64,000 nucleotides of DNA from an uncultured Chloroflexus sp. (GTDB taxonomy: Bacteria > Chloroflexota > Chloroflexia > Chloroflexales > Chloroflexaceae): contig NZ_CALFBQ010000047.1 in assembly GCF_937951745.1 (NCBI RefSeq), forward strand, positions 1-64,000, given 5' to 3'. Positions 44,189-53,910 of this stretch are shown in pieces. The translations under genes and the position numbers were made by a program. The notes under the pieces were generated by a model. It saw only the letters and a list, made by a program, of their open reading frames with translations, had not been told where the DNA came from and made no database searches. Every line of letters starts with the position of its first letter. Within the stretch, counting starts at the first letter, position 1.

Positions 44189-46228
44189 ATGACCGTCAAG
44201 GCGCCACGTTCTCAATCGCGTCGCGCAGCGGCGGCAGTCGCTCCTGATCTGGCAGCAGTAGGTGAAGGGCGGCGCCGGGTTATTATCGAGGCGGTTGAAC
44301 CGGCAATCGATGGTGGCCGGTATCCGGTTAAGCGGATTGTGGGTGATGTACTGACGGTGCGGTGCGATCTGTTTGCCGACGGTCATGACGAGTTGGCAGC
44401 GGTGGTGCGCCACCGTCCGGTCGGGGCCGAGGCGTGGCACGAAGCGCCGTTGCGCCCGCTGGTCAACGATCGTTGGGAGGGCCAATTTACCCTCAATAGC
44501 ATTGGCCGCCACGAGTTTCAGATTGTGGCGTGGATCGATCGCTTTGCGACGTGGGTGCATCAGCTTGAGAAGCGGCTAGCTGCCGGCCAAGATGTGCGGG
44601 TTGATTTGCAAATCGGGGCGGCACTCGTCGGCGAAGCGGCGCACCATGCCAGCGGCGCCGATTCGGCGGTGTTGCACGTGGCTGAGGCGGCGCTGATTGC
44701 CGGTGATGTCGATACCGCTTTTGCCAGCGAGATCCATTCATTAATGGCCGTCCATTTACCACGCCGCTTTGCCACTGAATCCGAAGTGTATCCAGTGACG
44801 GTCGAGCGTGAGCGGGCGCGGTTTTCAGCGTGGTACGAGTTGTTCCCCCGTTCGACTGCCGATGAGCCGGGCCGTCATGGTACCTTTCGTGATGTGATCA
44901 AGCGCCTGCCCTACGTGGCCGAATTGGGCTTTGATGTGCTCTATCTGCCGCCGATCCATCCGATCGGCTACACCTTCCGCAAAGGCCGAAACAACAGCCT
45001 CACCGCCGGCCCCAGCGATCCGGGCAGCCCGTGGGCGATCGGCAATGCCGACGGCGGCCATATGAGCGTCCATCCCGAATTGGGCACGCTCGAGGATTTT
45101 CGAGCGCTGGTAGCGGCAGCGCGTACCTACGGCATCGAGGTAGCGCTCGACATCGCCTTCCAGTGTTCGCCAGATCATCCGTATGTACGCGAGCATCCGC
45201 AGTGGTTCCGCGCTCGCCCTGATGGCACCATTCAGTACGCTGAGAATCCGCCCAAGAAGTACCAAGATATCTATCCGTTTGATTTTGAGTCGGATGACTG
45301 GCAGGGGTTGTGGCAAGAGCTACGCCGGATCTTTGCCTTCTGGATCGAGCAGGGAGTACGTATCTTCCGGGTCGATAATCCGCACACCAAGAATTTGCGC
45401 TTCTGGGAGTGGTGCCTCAGCTCGCTCAAGGCCGAGCATCCCGACCTGATCTTTCTCTCAGAGGCGTTTACGCGGCCAAAGGTAATGTACCATCTGGCCA
45501 AGATCGGCTTTACTCAGAGCTATACCTACTACACGTGGCGCACGACCAAGCACGAGATTACCCAGTATCTGCTGGAATTGACCACACCGCCGGTGAGCGA
45601 TCTCTTTATCCCTAACTTCTGGCCAAACACGCCCGACATTCTGACCCCGCAGTTCTATGCCGGCCAGCGTTCCGTCTTTCTGACGCGGGCGGCGATGGCG
45701 GCAACGCTGACGGCGAGTTGGGGGATGTACGGCCCGGCCTACGAGTTGATGGAGCATATTCCGGTGCCGGGGCGCGAAGAGTATATCGACAACGAGAAGT
45801 ACGAGATCAAGCGGTGGCACCTCGATGCGCCGCATAGTCTACGCGGCTTTATTGCTCAACTCAACCGGATTCGCCGTGAGCATCCCGCGTTGCACCGCAA
45901 CGATACGCTGCGCTTCCACCGGGTTGACATTGACTTCCATGAGCACGAGTGGTTGTTGGCCTATAGCAAAACTTCACCCGATGGCCAAGATATTATTCTA
46001 GTGGTGGTCAACCTCGATCCCGAACGTATCCAGCGCGGTTGGGTGCAGGTGCCGGTGGCAGAGTGGGGCCTCAATAGTGTGTACCAAGCCCACGACTTAT
46101 TGACCGATGCTCGCTATACGTGGTCGGGCGAATTTAACTATGTCGAACTCAGCCCGCAAGCGCCAGTGCATATCTTCTGCATTCGCCGCTTGCGCCGCGA
46201 TGAGCGCGGGTTTGAGTATTTCGCCTAA
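44189..46228 (+). CDS. glgE: Alpha-1,4-glucan:maltose-1-phosphate maltosyltransferase
   Basis: Adds maltosyl units from maltose-1-phosphate to the non-reducing end of alpha-1,4-glucans; GH13 subfamily 3, 679 residues. The N-terminal domain is followed by family motifs YELFPRSTADEPGRHGTFRD, GFDVLYLPPIHPIGYTFRKG and GRNN. The catalytic Asp is in VRIFRVDNPHTKNL (about 394), the Glu in LIFLSEAFTRPKVM (about 423), and FTQSYTYYTWR follows. The start at 44189 has GAGGAGG just upstream. First gene of the cluster, 75 nt before the treS-maltokinase fusion that supplies its substrate. Confidence 0.95.
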   Translation: MTVKAPRSQSRRAAAAVAPDLAAVGEGRRRVIIEAVEPAIDGGRYPVKRIVGDVLTVRCDLFADGHDELAAVVRHRPVGAEAWHEAPLRPLVNDRWEGQFTLNSIGRHEFQIVAWIDRFATWVHQLEKRLAAGQDVRVDLQIGAALVGEAAHHASGADSAVLHVAEAALIAGDVDTAFASEIHSLMAVHLPRRFATESEVYPVTVERERARFSAWYELFPRSTADEPGRHGTFRDVIKRLPYVAELGFDVLYLPPIHPIGYTFRKGRNNSLTAGPSDPGSPWAIGNADGGHMSVHPELGTLEDFRALVAAARTYGIEVALDIAFQCSPDHPYVREHPQWFRARPDGTIQYAENPPKKYQDIYPFDFESDDWQGLWQELRRIFAFWIEQGVRIFRVDNPHTKNLRFWEWCLSSLKAEHPDLIFLSEAFTRPKVMYHLAKIGFTQSYTYYTWRTTKHEITQYLLELTTPPVSDLFIPNFWPNTPDILTPQFYAGQRSVFLTRAAMAATLTASWGMYGPAYELMEHIPVPGREEYIDNEKYEIKRWHLDAPHSLRGFIAQLNRIRREHPALHRNDTLRFHRVDIDFHEHEWLLAYSKTSPDGQDIILVVVNLDPERIQRGWVQVPVAEWGLNSVYQAHDLLTDARYTWSGEFNYVELSPQAPVHIFCIRRLRRDERGFEYFA

Positions 46229-46303
46229 CAGCACGCGCAACGCTGCGCCGATACGACGATGTTGGATGAGGGGAGTAAGCTAAACGAACGATGAGGACGC
46301 ATC

Positions 46304-49300
46304 ATGAGCCGTACCCGCCCAGCCAAGGCGCCGACGATTCTGGCCGATGATCCGCTCTGGTATAAAGATGCGGTGATCTACGAGCTGCATGTCCGTGCCT
46401 TTTGCGACAGCAACGGCGATGGAATTGGCGATTTTCCCGGCCTGACCGGTAAGCTCGATTATTTGCAGGATCTGGGGGTGACGGCGATCTGGCTACTTCC
46501 GTTCTATCCTTCGCCACTGCGTGATGATGGCTACGACATCGCTGACTATACCAACATCCACCCTAACTACGGCACTCTCGCCGACTTCAAAGTCTTTATT
46601 CGCGAGGCCCACCGTCGTGGCCTGCGCGTGATTACCGAGCTGGTCTGTAACCACACCTCTGATCAACATCCGTGGTTTCAGCGCGCCCGCCGCGCCAAGC
46701 CCGGCTCCTCGGCACGTAATTTTTATGTGTGGTCGGATACGCCCGACCGCTACAAAGACGCGCGGATTATCTTCAAAGATTTCGAGACCAGCAATTGGAC
46801 ATGGGACCCGGTGGCGCAGGCGTATTACTGGCACCGTTTCTACAGCCACCAGCCTGACCTCAACTTTGAGAATCCGGCGGTGCAACGGGCCATGTTCAAG
46901 GCGATGGAGTTCTGGCTCGATCTCGGCGTCGATGGTATGCGGCTCGACGCTATCCCCTATCTCTATGAGGCTGAGGGTACTAATTGCGAGAATTTGCCGG
47001 AAACGCACGCCTTCCTCAAGCGGCTACGCCGGCACATGGATGAGAAGTACCATGGGCGGATGTTTCTGGCCGAGGCGAATCAGTGGCCGGAAGACGCGGT
47101 CGCCTATTTCGGTGATGGCGATGAGTGCCACATGGCTTTCCAATTCCCGGTCATGCCGCGGCTCTTTATGTCGGTGCATCTTGAGGATCGCTATCCTATC
47201 ATTGACATTATGCGGCAGACGCCGCCGATTCCCGATACTTGCCAGTGGGCGATCTTCTTGCGCAACCACGATGAGTTGACCCTCGAAATGGTGACCGATG
47301 AAGAGCGCGATTATATGTACCGGGTCTACGCCCGTGATCCGCAGGCGCGCATCAATCTTGGCATTCGCCGCCGGCTGGCCCCGCTACTCGGCAATCACCG
47401 GCGCAAAATTGAGCTGATGAACGGCCTGCTCTTTTCGTTGCCGGGCACGCCGGTGCTGTATTACGGCGACGAGATCGGCATGGGCGATAACATCTACCTT
47501 GGCGATCGCAACGGGGTGCGCACGCCGATGCAGTGGAGCGGCGACCGCAATGCCGGTTTTTCCCGCGCCAACCCGCAGCAACTCTACCTGCCGGTGATTA
47601 CCGATCCCGAATATCACTACGAGACGGTCAATGTCGAAACGCAGAGCGCCAACCAGCACTCGCTACTCTGGTGGATGAAGCGACTGATCGCACTGCGCAA
47701 GCGATATGCGGCGTTTGGTCGCGGCACGCTTGAGTTTCTCTACCCCGAAAACCGCAAGGTACTCTGTTTCTTGCGCAAGACCGAAGACCAAATCCTGCTC
47801 GCGGTCTTCAATTTGTCGCGGTTTGTGCAAGGCGTCGAACTCGACCTCTCGCCGTACCGCAGCCTGATGCCGGTGGAGCTGTTTGGGCAAGTCGAGTTTC
47901 CGCCGATTGGTGACCAACCCTATTTCCTCACCCTTGGCCCGCATAGCTTCTACTGGTTTACGCTGGTGCCGCAGCGTGTCGAGGGGGTGCGGTTGGCAGC
48001 GCCGCAACCTGAAACCGAGCTGGCGCAGATACCGGTTGACGCGATCGAGTGGGATGCCATCTTTTACGACGGTCGCCAAGAGCGGCTAGAACGGGTCTTG
48101 CCCGTTTATTTGCGCAACCGGCGCTGGTTTGGCGCCAAGACGCGCAAGATTAAGCAGGTCAGCATCAACGAATTTGTTCGGCTCGATTATGCCGGCGGCC
48201 CGGCCTATCTCACGCTGCTGAATGTGCAGTATGTTGAGGGCAGCCCTGAAATGTATCTGCTACCGATGGCCTATGCCGAAGGTGAGCGGGCCGATCAGAT
48301 AGTGGCCGATCAGCGCCATTTGGCGATTGCCCGCCTGAAGGTGGGGCGACGGCCTGAAGCGGGGGTGCTGTACGATCCGATCGGCGAGCGGCGCTTTCCG
48401 GCGGCGCTCCTCGAACTGACGATAGGTCGCCGGCGCTTGCGCGGCGAGGCTGGCGGCGAGCTGGTGGGAGGTACGACTCGCGCTTTGCGGAAGTTGCTGA
48501 GCGGCAGTGATGGCCTTGAACCGAGCCTGATGCGCGGCGAGCAGAGCAATTCGTCAATCAATTTCGGCGCCCGGCTGATCATGAAGCTGTTCCGCAAGAT
48601 CGAGCCGGGCCGCAACCCCGATCTTGAACTAGGCCGCTATTTGACCGAAGAGGCTGGGTTTGCCCACACGCCGCCAGTGGCCGGCTACATCGAATACTTG
48701 CGCGGCAAAGACGAGCCGCTAACGCTGGCGATTGTGCAGGGTTATGTGCAAAACGAGGGTGACGCCTTCGATTACGCGCTCGATGTGGTGCGGCGCTATT
48801 ACGATACGGTGCTCACCCGGCCCGATTTGACCCCGCCGGTGGTGAAGGGGAGCGTAGCCGAGCTGTTGGCAGCTGCTGCACAACCGCTGGCGCCGTTAGC
48901 CGAAGAGCTGATCGGCGGCTACCTTGAAGCAGCACGCTTGCTTGGCCAGCGCACCGCCGAGATGCATCAGGCGTTGGCAAAAGGGAGCGGGCCGGCTATG
49001 GCGCCAGAACCCTTCTCAACCCTCTACCAACGCTCGATCTATCAGAGCATCCGCAGCCTGATCGGGCGCACCCTGCAAGACCTGCGCAAGCAGTTGCCAT
49101 CCTTGCCGGCGACAGTGCGCCCCGCCGCCGAACGCGTCGCGCAAAGTGAAGACGCCTTGCTAGCCCGGCTACATCGCATTACCAGCGATAAAATCGAGAC
49201 CGTGCGCATCCGCATTCACGGCGATTATCATCTTGAGCAGGTGCTCTTTACCGGCAAAGATTATGTAATTATCGACTTCGAGGGTGAACCGCTGCGCCCG

Positions 49301-49666
49301 ATCAGCGAGCGGCGGATTAAGCGGTCGCCGCTGCGCGATGTGGCCGGCATGCTGCGCTCGTACCAGTACGCCGCGTATGCTGTTCTCTTTGCGCGTGATG
49401 GGGCGGCCAGCAGCGCTGATGAGTTCGAGCGGCTGCAACATTGGGCCGATTTCTGGAGCTTCTGGGTTTGCGCTGCGTTCCTGCACGGCTACCTCGCTAC
49501 AGCGGGTCACGAACCGTTTGTGCCCGCCAATCGCGCCGATTTGGAAGCGTTGCTTGAGACCTTTGTGGTCGAAAAAGCGATCTACGAACTGGCGTATGAA
49601 ATGAATAATCGCCCGGATTGGTTGCCCATTCCGATCAACGGGATCTTGCGCCAGCTTGAGCAGTAG
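46304..49666 (+). CDS. treS: Trehalose synthase fused to maltokinase (TreS-Pep2)
   Basis: A 1120-residue bifunctional enzyme. Residues 1-560 form a GH13 trehalose synthase: [20 protein letters not shown], catalytic Asp in [13 protein letters not shown] (about 210), Glu in [12 protein letters not shown] (about 255), [11 protein letters not shown] (about 321). Residues about 595-1110 form maltokinase, which makes maltose-1-phosphate from maltose and [39 protein letters not shown], catalytic loop [15 protein letters not shown] (about 969), metal site IIDFEGEP (about 989). It channels trehalose to the GlgE substrate. Confidence 0.95.
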   Translation: MSRTRPAKAPTILADDPLWYKDAVIYELHVRAFCDSNGDGIGDFPGLTGKLDYLQDLGVTAIWLLPFYPSPLRDDGYDIADYTNIHPNYGTLADFKVFIREAHRRGLRVITELVCNHTSDQHPWFQRARRAKPGSSARNFYVWSDTPDRYKDARIIFKDFETSNWTWDPVAQAYYWHRFYSHQPDLNFENPAVQRAMFKAMEFWLDLGVDGMRLDAIPYLYEAEGTNCENLPETHAFLKRLRRHMDEKYHGRMFLAEANQWPEDAVAYFGDGDECHMAFQFPVMPRLFMSVHLEDRYPIIDIMRQTPPIPDTCQWAIFLRNHDELTLEMVTDEERDYMYRVYARDPQARINLGIRRRLAPLLGNHRRKIELMNGLLFSLPGTPVLYYGDEIGMGDNIYLGDRNGVRTPMQWSGDRNAGFSRANPQQLYLPVITDPEYHYETVNVETQSANQHSLLWWMKRLIALRKRYAAFGRGTLEFLYPENRKVLCFLRKTEDQILLAVFNLSRFVQGVELDLSPYRSLMPVELFGQVEFPPIGDQPYFLTLGPHSFYWFTLVPQRVEGVRLAAPQPETELAQIPVDAIEWDAIFYDGRQERLERVLPVYLRNRRWFGAKTRKIKQVSINEFVRLDYAGGPAYLTLLNVQYVEGSPEMYLLPMAYAEGERADQIVADQRHLAIARLKVGRRPEAGVLYDPIGERRFPAALLELTIGRRRLRGEAGGELVGGTTRALRKLLSGSDGLEPSLMRGEQSNSSINFGARLIMKLFRKIEPGRNPDLELGRYLTEEAGFAHTPPVAGYIEYLRGKDEPLTLAIVQGYVQNEGDAFDYALDVVRRYYDTVLTRPDLTPPVVKGSVAELLAAAAQPLAPLAEELIGGYLEAARLLGQRTAEMHQALAKGSGPAMAPEPFSTLYQRSIYQSIRSLIGRTLQDLRKQLPSLPATVRPAAERVAQSEDALLARLHRITSDKIETVRIRIHGDYHLEQVLFTGKDYVIIDFEGEPLRPISERRIKRSPLRDVAGMLRSYQYAAYAVLFARDGAASSADEFERLQHWADFWSFWVCAAFLHGYLATAGHEPFVPANRADLEALLETFVVEKAIYELAYEMNNRPDWLPIPINGILRQLEQ

Positions 49667-49669
49667 CAG

Positions 49670-49905
49670 TGTACCGCAGAGAATACCGAGTGCGCAGCAC
49701 GTTTGTCATTGCGAGGGCGTACAGCAGCCGAAGCAATCTCCCGCTTCAGCAGAATACATGCCTGAGCGGGCGACTTCCGCCCTCGCGCGGAATTGCTGCG
49801 CCTCCGCGCCCTCGACGCACGCTGCGGGAAAACCAAAAGCTGCATTACAATAGCCTACGAGTTGCGCGTGAGCGCAGCCATCAATACCCACAAGAGGAAC
49901 CACCC
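49670..49905. repeat. Gap with GTCATTGCGAG-type repeat
   Basis: Holds TACCGCAGAGAATACCGAG and a GTCATTGCGAG...GAAGCAATCTCCCGCTTCAG element (about 49704-49750), related to the one near 41044. No separate promoter was recognised. The glgB frame is open across this gap, but no ribosome-binding site supports an earlier start. Confidence 0.5.
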
Positions 49906-51942
49906 ATGAGCGATACTGAAAAACCGCGCCGTACCCGTCGCAAGAAAGAAACGCCGGTTGAAGAAGCGACTGCGCCGATGATTGCGCCGCATACCGCTAC
50001 ACCCGCCGCAGTGGCCGAAGAGCCGTCGGCGGCGACCAAAGCGATGATGGCTAGCATCCTCAGTGAAGATGATATTTATCTCTTCAATCAAGGCACCCAT
50101 TACCGCCTGTACAATAAATTCGGTGCCCAACCGGTAACGATCGAAGGCGTTTCCGGTACGTACTTTGCAGTCTGGGCGCCCAACGCCGAATATGTGGCTG
50201 TAATCGGCGATTGGAATAACTGGGACGCTGGGGCCAACCCGTTGCGCCAGCGCGGCTTTTCCGGCGTGTGGGAAGGGTTCATCCCCCACGTCGGCAAAGG
50301 AATGCGCTATAAGTTCCACATCGCCTCGCGCTACTATGGCTACCGTGAAGACAAGACCGATCCCTTCGGTAGCTACTTTGAAGTCGCACCGCAGACGGCG
50401 GCAATTGTCTGGGATCGCGACTATACATGGTCGGATCAGCAATGGATGGCCGAGCGCGGCCAGCGCCATCGGCTCGACGTACCAATCTCGATCTATGAAG
50501 TGCATCTTGGGTCGTGGCGACGTAAGCTCGAAGAGGATAACCGCCCGCTCAATTACCGTGAGCTTGCGCACGAGCTGGCCGAGCACGTCAAGGAGTGCGG
50601 CTTTACCCACATCGAGTTGTTACCGGTAACTGAACACCCCTTTTACGGCTCGTGGGGTTACCAGTCAACCGGGATGTTTGCGCCGACGAGCCGTTACGGT
50701 ACGCCGCAAGATTTTATGTACTTTGTTGATTACCTGCACCAGAACGGGATCGGTGTGATTCTCGACTGGGTGCCGAGTCACTTCCCCACCGACGGCCATG
50801 GTCTGGCCTACTTCGACGGCACCCATCTCTACGAACATGCTGACCCGCGCAAGGGCTATCACCCTGATTGGGGGAGCTATATCTACAACTACGGGCGCAA
50901 TGAGGTGCGCAGCTTCCTGATCAGCTCAGCCCTCTGCTGGCTTGATAAGTTTCATATTGACGGCCTGCGGGTTGACGCGGTGGCGAGCATGCTCTACCTC
51001 GACTACTCGCGCCGGCCCGGTGAGTGGATTCCTAACGAGTACGGCGGCAATGAGAACCTTGAAGCGATTAGCTTCCTGCGCGAATTGAATACCCAAATCT
51101 ACAAGTACTATCCCGACGTACAGACGATCGCCGAAGAGAGCACGGCATGGCCAATGGTCTCGCGTCCGGTCTACGTCGGCGGGTTAGGCTTTGGCTTTAA
51201 GTGGGATATGGGGTGGATGCACGATACGCTGCAATACTTCCGCCGCGACCCGATCTATCGCCGTTTCCACCACAACGAGCTGACCTTCCGCGGCCTCTAT
51301 ATGTTCACCGAAAACTACGTGCTGCCGCTCTCGCACGATGAGGTGGTGCATGGCAAGGGGTCGCTACTCGATAAAATGGCGGGTGATGTGTGGCAGAAGT
51401 TTGCTAATCTGCGCCTGCTCTACAGCTACATGTTCGCCCAACCCGGCAAGAAGCTGCTCTTTATGGGCGGCGAGTTCGGCCAGTGGCGCGAATGGTCGCA
51501 TGACACCAGCCTTGACTGGCACCTGTTGATGTTCCCTTCGCATCAAGGGGTGCTGCGCACGATCAGCGATCTCAACCGGCTCTACCGCAGCGAGCCGGCG
51601 CTACACGAGTTCGACTGCGATCCGAAGGGGTTTGAGTGGGTGGATGCCAATGATGCCGACGCCAGCGTTTACAGTTTCTTGCGCAAGAGCCGGCATGGTG
51701 AAACGATTCTGGTGGTACTGAATGCGACGCCGGTGGTGCGCGAGGATTATCGAGTCGGCGTGCCGGCGGGCGGCTGGTGGCGCGAGTTGTTTAACAGCGA
51801 CTCTGAGTACTATTGGGGCAGCGGGCAAGGCAATGCCGGCGGGGTAATAATGGCCGAAGAGACGCCATCGCATGGCCGGCCATATTCGTTACGGCTGCGC
51901 CTGCCGCCATTGGGGGCGCTGTTCTTTAAACATAATGGATAA
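49906..51942 (+). CDS. glgB: 1,4-alpha-glucan branching enzyme
   Basis: Introduces alpha-1,6 branches into alpha-glucan; 678 residues. A basic/acidic leader ([17 protein letters not shown]) precedes a CBM48 domain (about 75-165; [20 protein letters not shown]). The GH13 barrel has [10 protein letters not shown], catalytic Asp in [20 protein letters not shown] (about 352), Glu in [11 protein letters not shown] (about 407), and [20 protein letters not shown] (about 475). The ATG at 49906 has AGAGGA 8 nt upstream. It acts on the chains made by GlgE. Confidence 0.96.
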   Translation: MSDTEKPRRTRRKKETPVEEATAPMIAPHTATPAAVAEEPSAATKAMMASILSEDDIYLFNQGTHYRLYNKFGAQPVTIEGVSGTYFAVWAPNAEYVAVIGDWNNWDAGANPLRQRGFSGVWEGFIPHVGKGMRYKFHIASRYYGYREDKTDPFGSYFEVAPQTAAIVWDRDYTWSDQQWMAERGQRHRLDVPISIYEVHLGSWRRKLEEDNRPLNYRELAHELAEHVKECGFTHIELLPVTEHPFYGSWGYQSTGMFAPTSRYGTPQDFMYFVDYLHQNGIGVILDWVPSHFPTDGHGLAYFDGTHLYEHADPRKGYHPDWGSYIYNYGRNEVRSFLISSALCWLDKFHIDGLRVDAVASMLYLDYSRRPGEWIPNEYGGNENLEAISFLRELNTQIYKYYPDVQTIAEESTAWPMVSRPVYVGGLGFGFKWDMGWMHDTLQYFRRDPIYRRFHHNELTFRGLYMFTENYVLPLSHDEVVHGKGSLLDKMAGDVWQKFANLRLLYSYMFAQPGKKLLFMGGEFGQWREWSHDTSLDWHLLMFPSHQGVLRTISDLNRLYRSEPALHEFDCDPKGFEWVDANDADASVYSFLRKSRHGETILVVLNATPVVREDYRVGVPAGGWWRELFNSDSEYYWGSGQGNAGGVIMAEETPSHGRPYSLRLRLPPLGALFFKHNG

Positions 51943-51950
51943 ATGAGAGG

Positions 51951-52019
51951 GGGCGGGTTTTCAAACCGCCCCACCGGCTCGCACATTGTGGCAACACAGG
52001 GCGAGTTTTCAACCCGCCC
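51951..52019. repeat. Two tandem hairpin repeats between glgB and treZ
   Basis: GGGCGGGTTTTCAAACCGCC (51951-51970, plus one C) and GGGCGAGTTTTCAACCCGCC (51999-52018, plus one C), 48 bp apart. Each folds on itself, and both match the hairpin at 28974. Confidence 0.7.
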
Positions 52020-52044
52020 TACGAATTCGAACCGTGGAATCTCT

Positions 52045-53820
52045 ATGTTTGATTTACCCCTGCCCGGCGCGGTCTACCGGGCCGATGGTACAACCGCGTT
52101 CACACTATGGGCGCCAACGGCGACAACTGTTGAGCTGATCGTGCTCGATGCGCAGCCGCATGCGGTGGCGATGCAGCCGATCGGCTACGGTTGTTGGCAT
52201 GTGATCACGGCAGCACCTCCCGGCACGCGCTACCGCTACCGGATCGACGGAGCGCGCGAGCGGCCCGATCCGGCGTCGCGCTGCCAACCCGACGGTGTGC
52301 ATGGCCCGTCGGCGGTGGTGGATCATCGCTTTGACTGGAGCGATACGACGTGGCGCGGAGTTCCGCTCGCCGATCTGGTGATCTACGAGCTGCACGTAGG
52401 CACCTTCACGCCGGAAGGCACCTTCGAGGCGATTATTCCCCACCTACCCATGCTGCGCGATCTCGGCATCACCGCGATCGAGCTGATGCCAGTGGCTCAC
52501 TTCCCCGGTGCGCGCAACTGGGGCTACGATGGCGTCTACCTCTATGCGCCGCATACCACCTACGGCGGCGTAACGGGCCTCAAGCGACTGGTTGATGCCG
52601 CCCATGCTCACGGCATGGCTGTGCTGCTCGATGTGGTCTATAACCATTTTGGTCCCGAAGGCAACTATTTATGGGACATCGCGCCGCCGGCGTTTACCGA
52701 TCGTTACCGCACACCGTGGGGGGCGGCGATCAACTATGACGGGGCCGAGAGTGATCTGGTGCGCTGGTTGATCATCGAAAATGCACTTGAGTGGCTGCGC
52801 GAGTACCACATTGACGGCTTGCGCCTCGATGCAACCCATGCTATTTTTGATATATCGCCCTACCACGTGCTCGAAGAGCTAGCCGATCGGGTACGGGCGC
52901 AAGCGTTGCGATTGGGCCGTCCGGCCTACCTCTTCGCCGAGCATCCACTCAATGATCCGCGCTTTGCCCGCCCTAAAGAGCTGGGTGGATATGGCTTGAC
53001 TGGTATCTGGTCAGACGATTTCCACCACGCGCTGCACACCCTGCTCACCGGCGAGCAACAAGGGTACTACGAGGGCTTTGGCAGCATCGAGCAGATGGCG
53101 ACAGCAATTGAGCGGAGTTTCGTCTTTGCTGGCGAATATTCACCCCATGCGCGCCGCCGGTTTGGTCGTAATCCGTCGGATTTGACCGTCGAGCAGTTTG
53201 TGGTCTTTGCCCAAAACCATGATCAAGTCGGCAATCGCGCGGTTGGTGATCGGCTCGGCGCGACGCTCAGCGAGGCGCAGATGCGCTTGGCGGCGGCGAC
53301 GGTACTGCTCAGCCCGTATACGCCGTTGATCTTTATGGGGGAAGAGTACAACGAACCAGCGCCGTTCCAATATTTTACCGATCATAGTGATCCGGCGTTG
53401 ATCACCGGCGTGCGCGAGGGGCGCAAACGCGAATTTGCCTACTTCCTCCATCCCGGCCAAGCTGTGCCCGATCCGCAAGACCCAGCAACGTTCATGCGCT
53501 CAAAGCTGAATCATAGTTTGCGTGCGGTAGGGCGGCACGCGGCGCATCAAGCTTTCTACCGCGAACTGTTACGCATCCGGCGCGAACTGCCGGGGTTGCG
53601 GCAGCGCCCACGCACCCGTGTGCAAGGGCAGGTGATTATCGTCGAGTGGCCGGGCATCCGGTTACTGCTCAATTTCGGCCTCGATCCGGCGCAGATCGAT
53701 CTACCGGCGCAAGCGTGGCAGATTCGGCTCGATAGCGCCGATCCGCCGGCAGCGAATCTAAAACGGGCCAGCGTCGTGTGCGCTGGCCACAGCGCGGTGC
53801 TGTTGGTAGCAACCGCCTAG
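52045..53820 (+). CDS. treZ: Malto-oligosyltrehalose trehalohydrolase
   Basis: Releases trehalose from maltooligosyl trehalose; GH13 subfamily 10, 591 residues. N-terminal E-set domain (AVYRADGTTAFTLWAPTATT), YELHVGTFTPEGTFEAIIPH, DVVYNHFGPEGNYL, catalytic Asp in DGLRLDATHAIFD (about 257), Glu in YLFAEHPLNDPRFARPKELG (about 296), and FAQNHDQVGNRAVGDRL (about 389). The start MFDLPLPGAVYRADG at 52045 follows a weak TGGAA site; the frame is open upstream through the hairpin repeats. Works with TreY, two genes downstream. Confidence 0.94.
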   Translation: MFDLPLPGAVYRADGTTAFTLWAPTATTVELIVLDAQPHAVAMQPIGYGCWHVITAAPPGTRYRYRIDGARERPDPASRCQPDGVHGPSAVVDHRFDWSDTTWRGVPLADLVIYELHVGTFTPEGTFEAIIPHLPMLRDLGITAIELMPVAHFPGARNWGYDGVYLYAPHTTYGGVTGLKRLVDAAHAHGMAVLLDVVYNHFGPEGNYLWDIAPPAFTDRYRTPWGAAINYDGAESDLVRWLIIENALEWLREYHIDGLRLDATHAIFDISPYHVLEELADRVRAQALRLGRPAYLFAEHPLNDPRFARPKELGGYGLTGIWSDDFHHALHTLLTGEQQGYYEGFGSIEQMATAIERSFVFAGEYSPHARRRFGRNPSDLTVEQFVVFAQNHDQVGNRAVGDRLGATLSEAQMRLAAATVLLSPYTPLIFMGEEYNEPAPFQYFTDHSDPALITGVREGRKREFAYFLHPGQAVPDPQDPATFMRSKLNHSLRAVGRHAAHQAFYRELLRIRRELPGLRQRPRTRVQGQVIIVEWPGIRLLLNFGLDPAQIDLPAQAWQIRLDSADPPAANLKRASVVCAGHSAVLLVATA

Positions 53821-53910
53821 AAGTAATACAGGGGCGCAAAGGTGTAAACAATCTGTAGCAGAGCGTCTTTGCGCCAACGCAAACGAAGCTGAAACAACGG
53901 AGTACCTCCT

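Noticed and set aside
49669-49905. Upstream extension of glgB by 79 codons
   Set aside because: The extension translates a GTCATTGCGAG repeat and lacks a ribosome-binding site; the ATG at 49906 has one and begins a typical leader.
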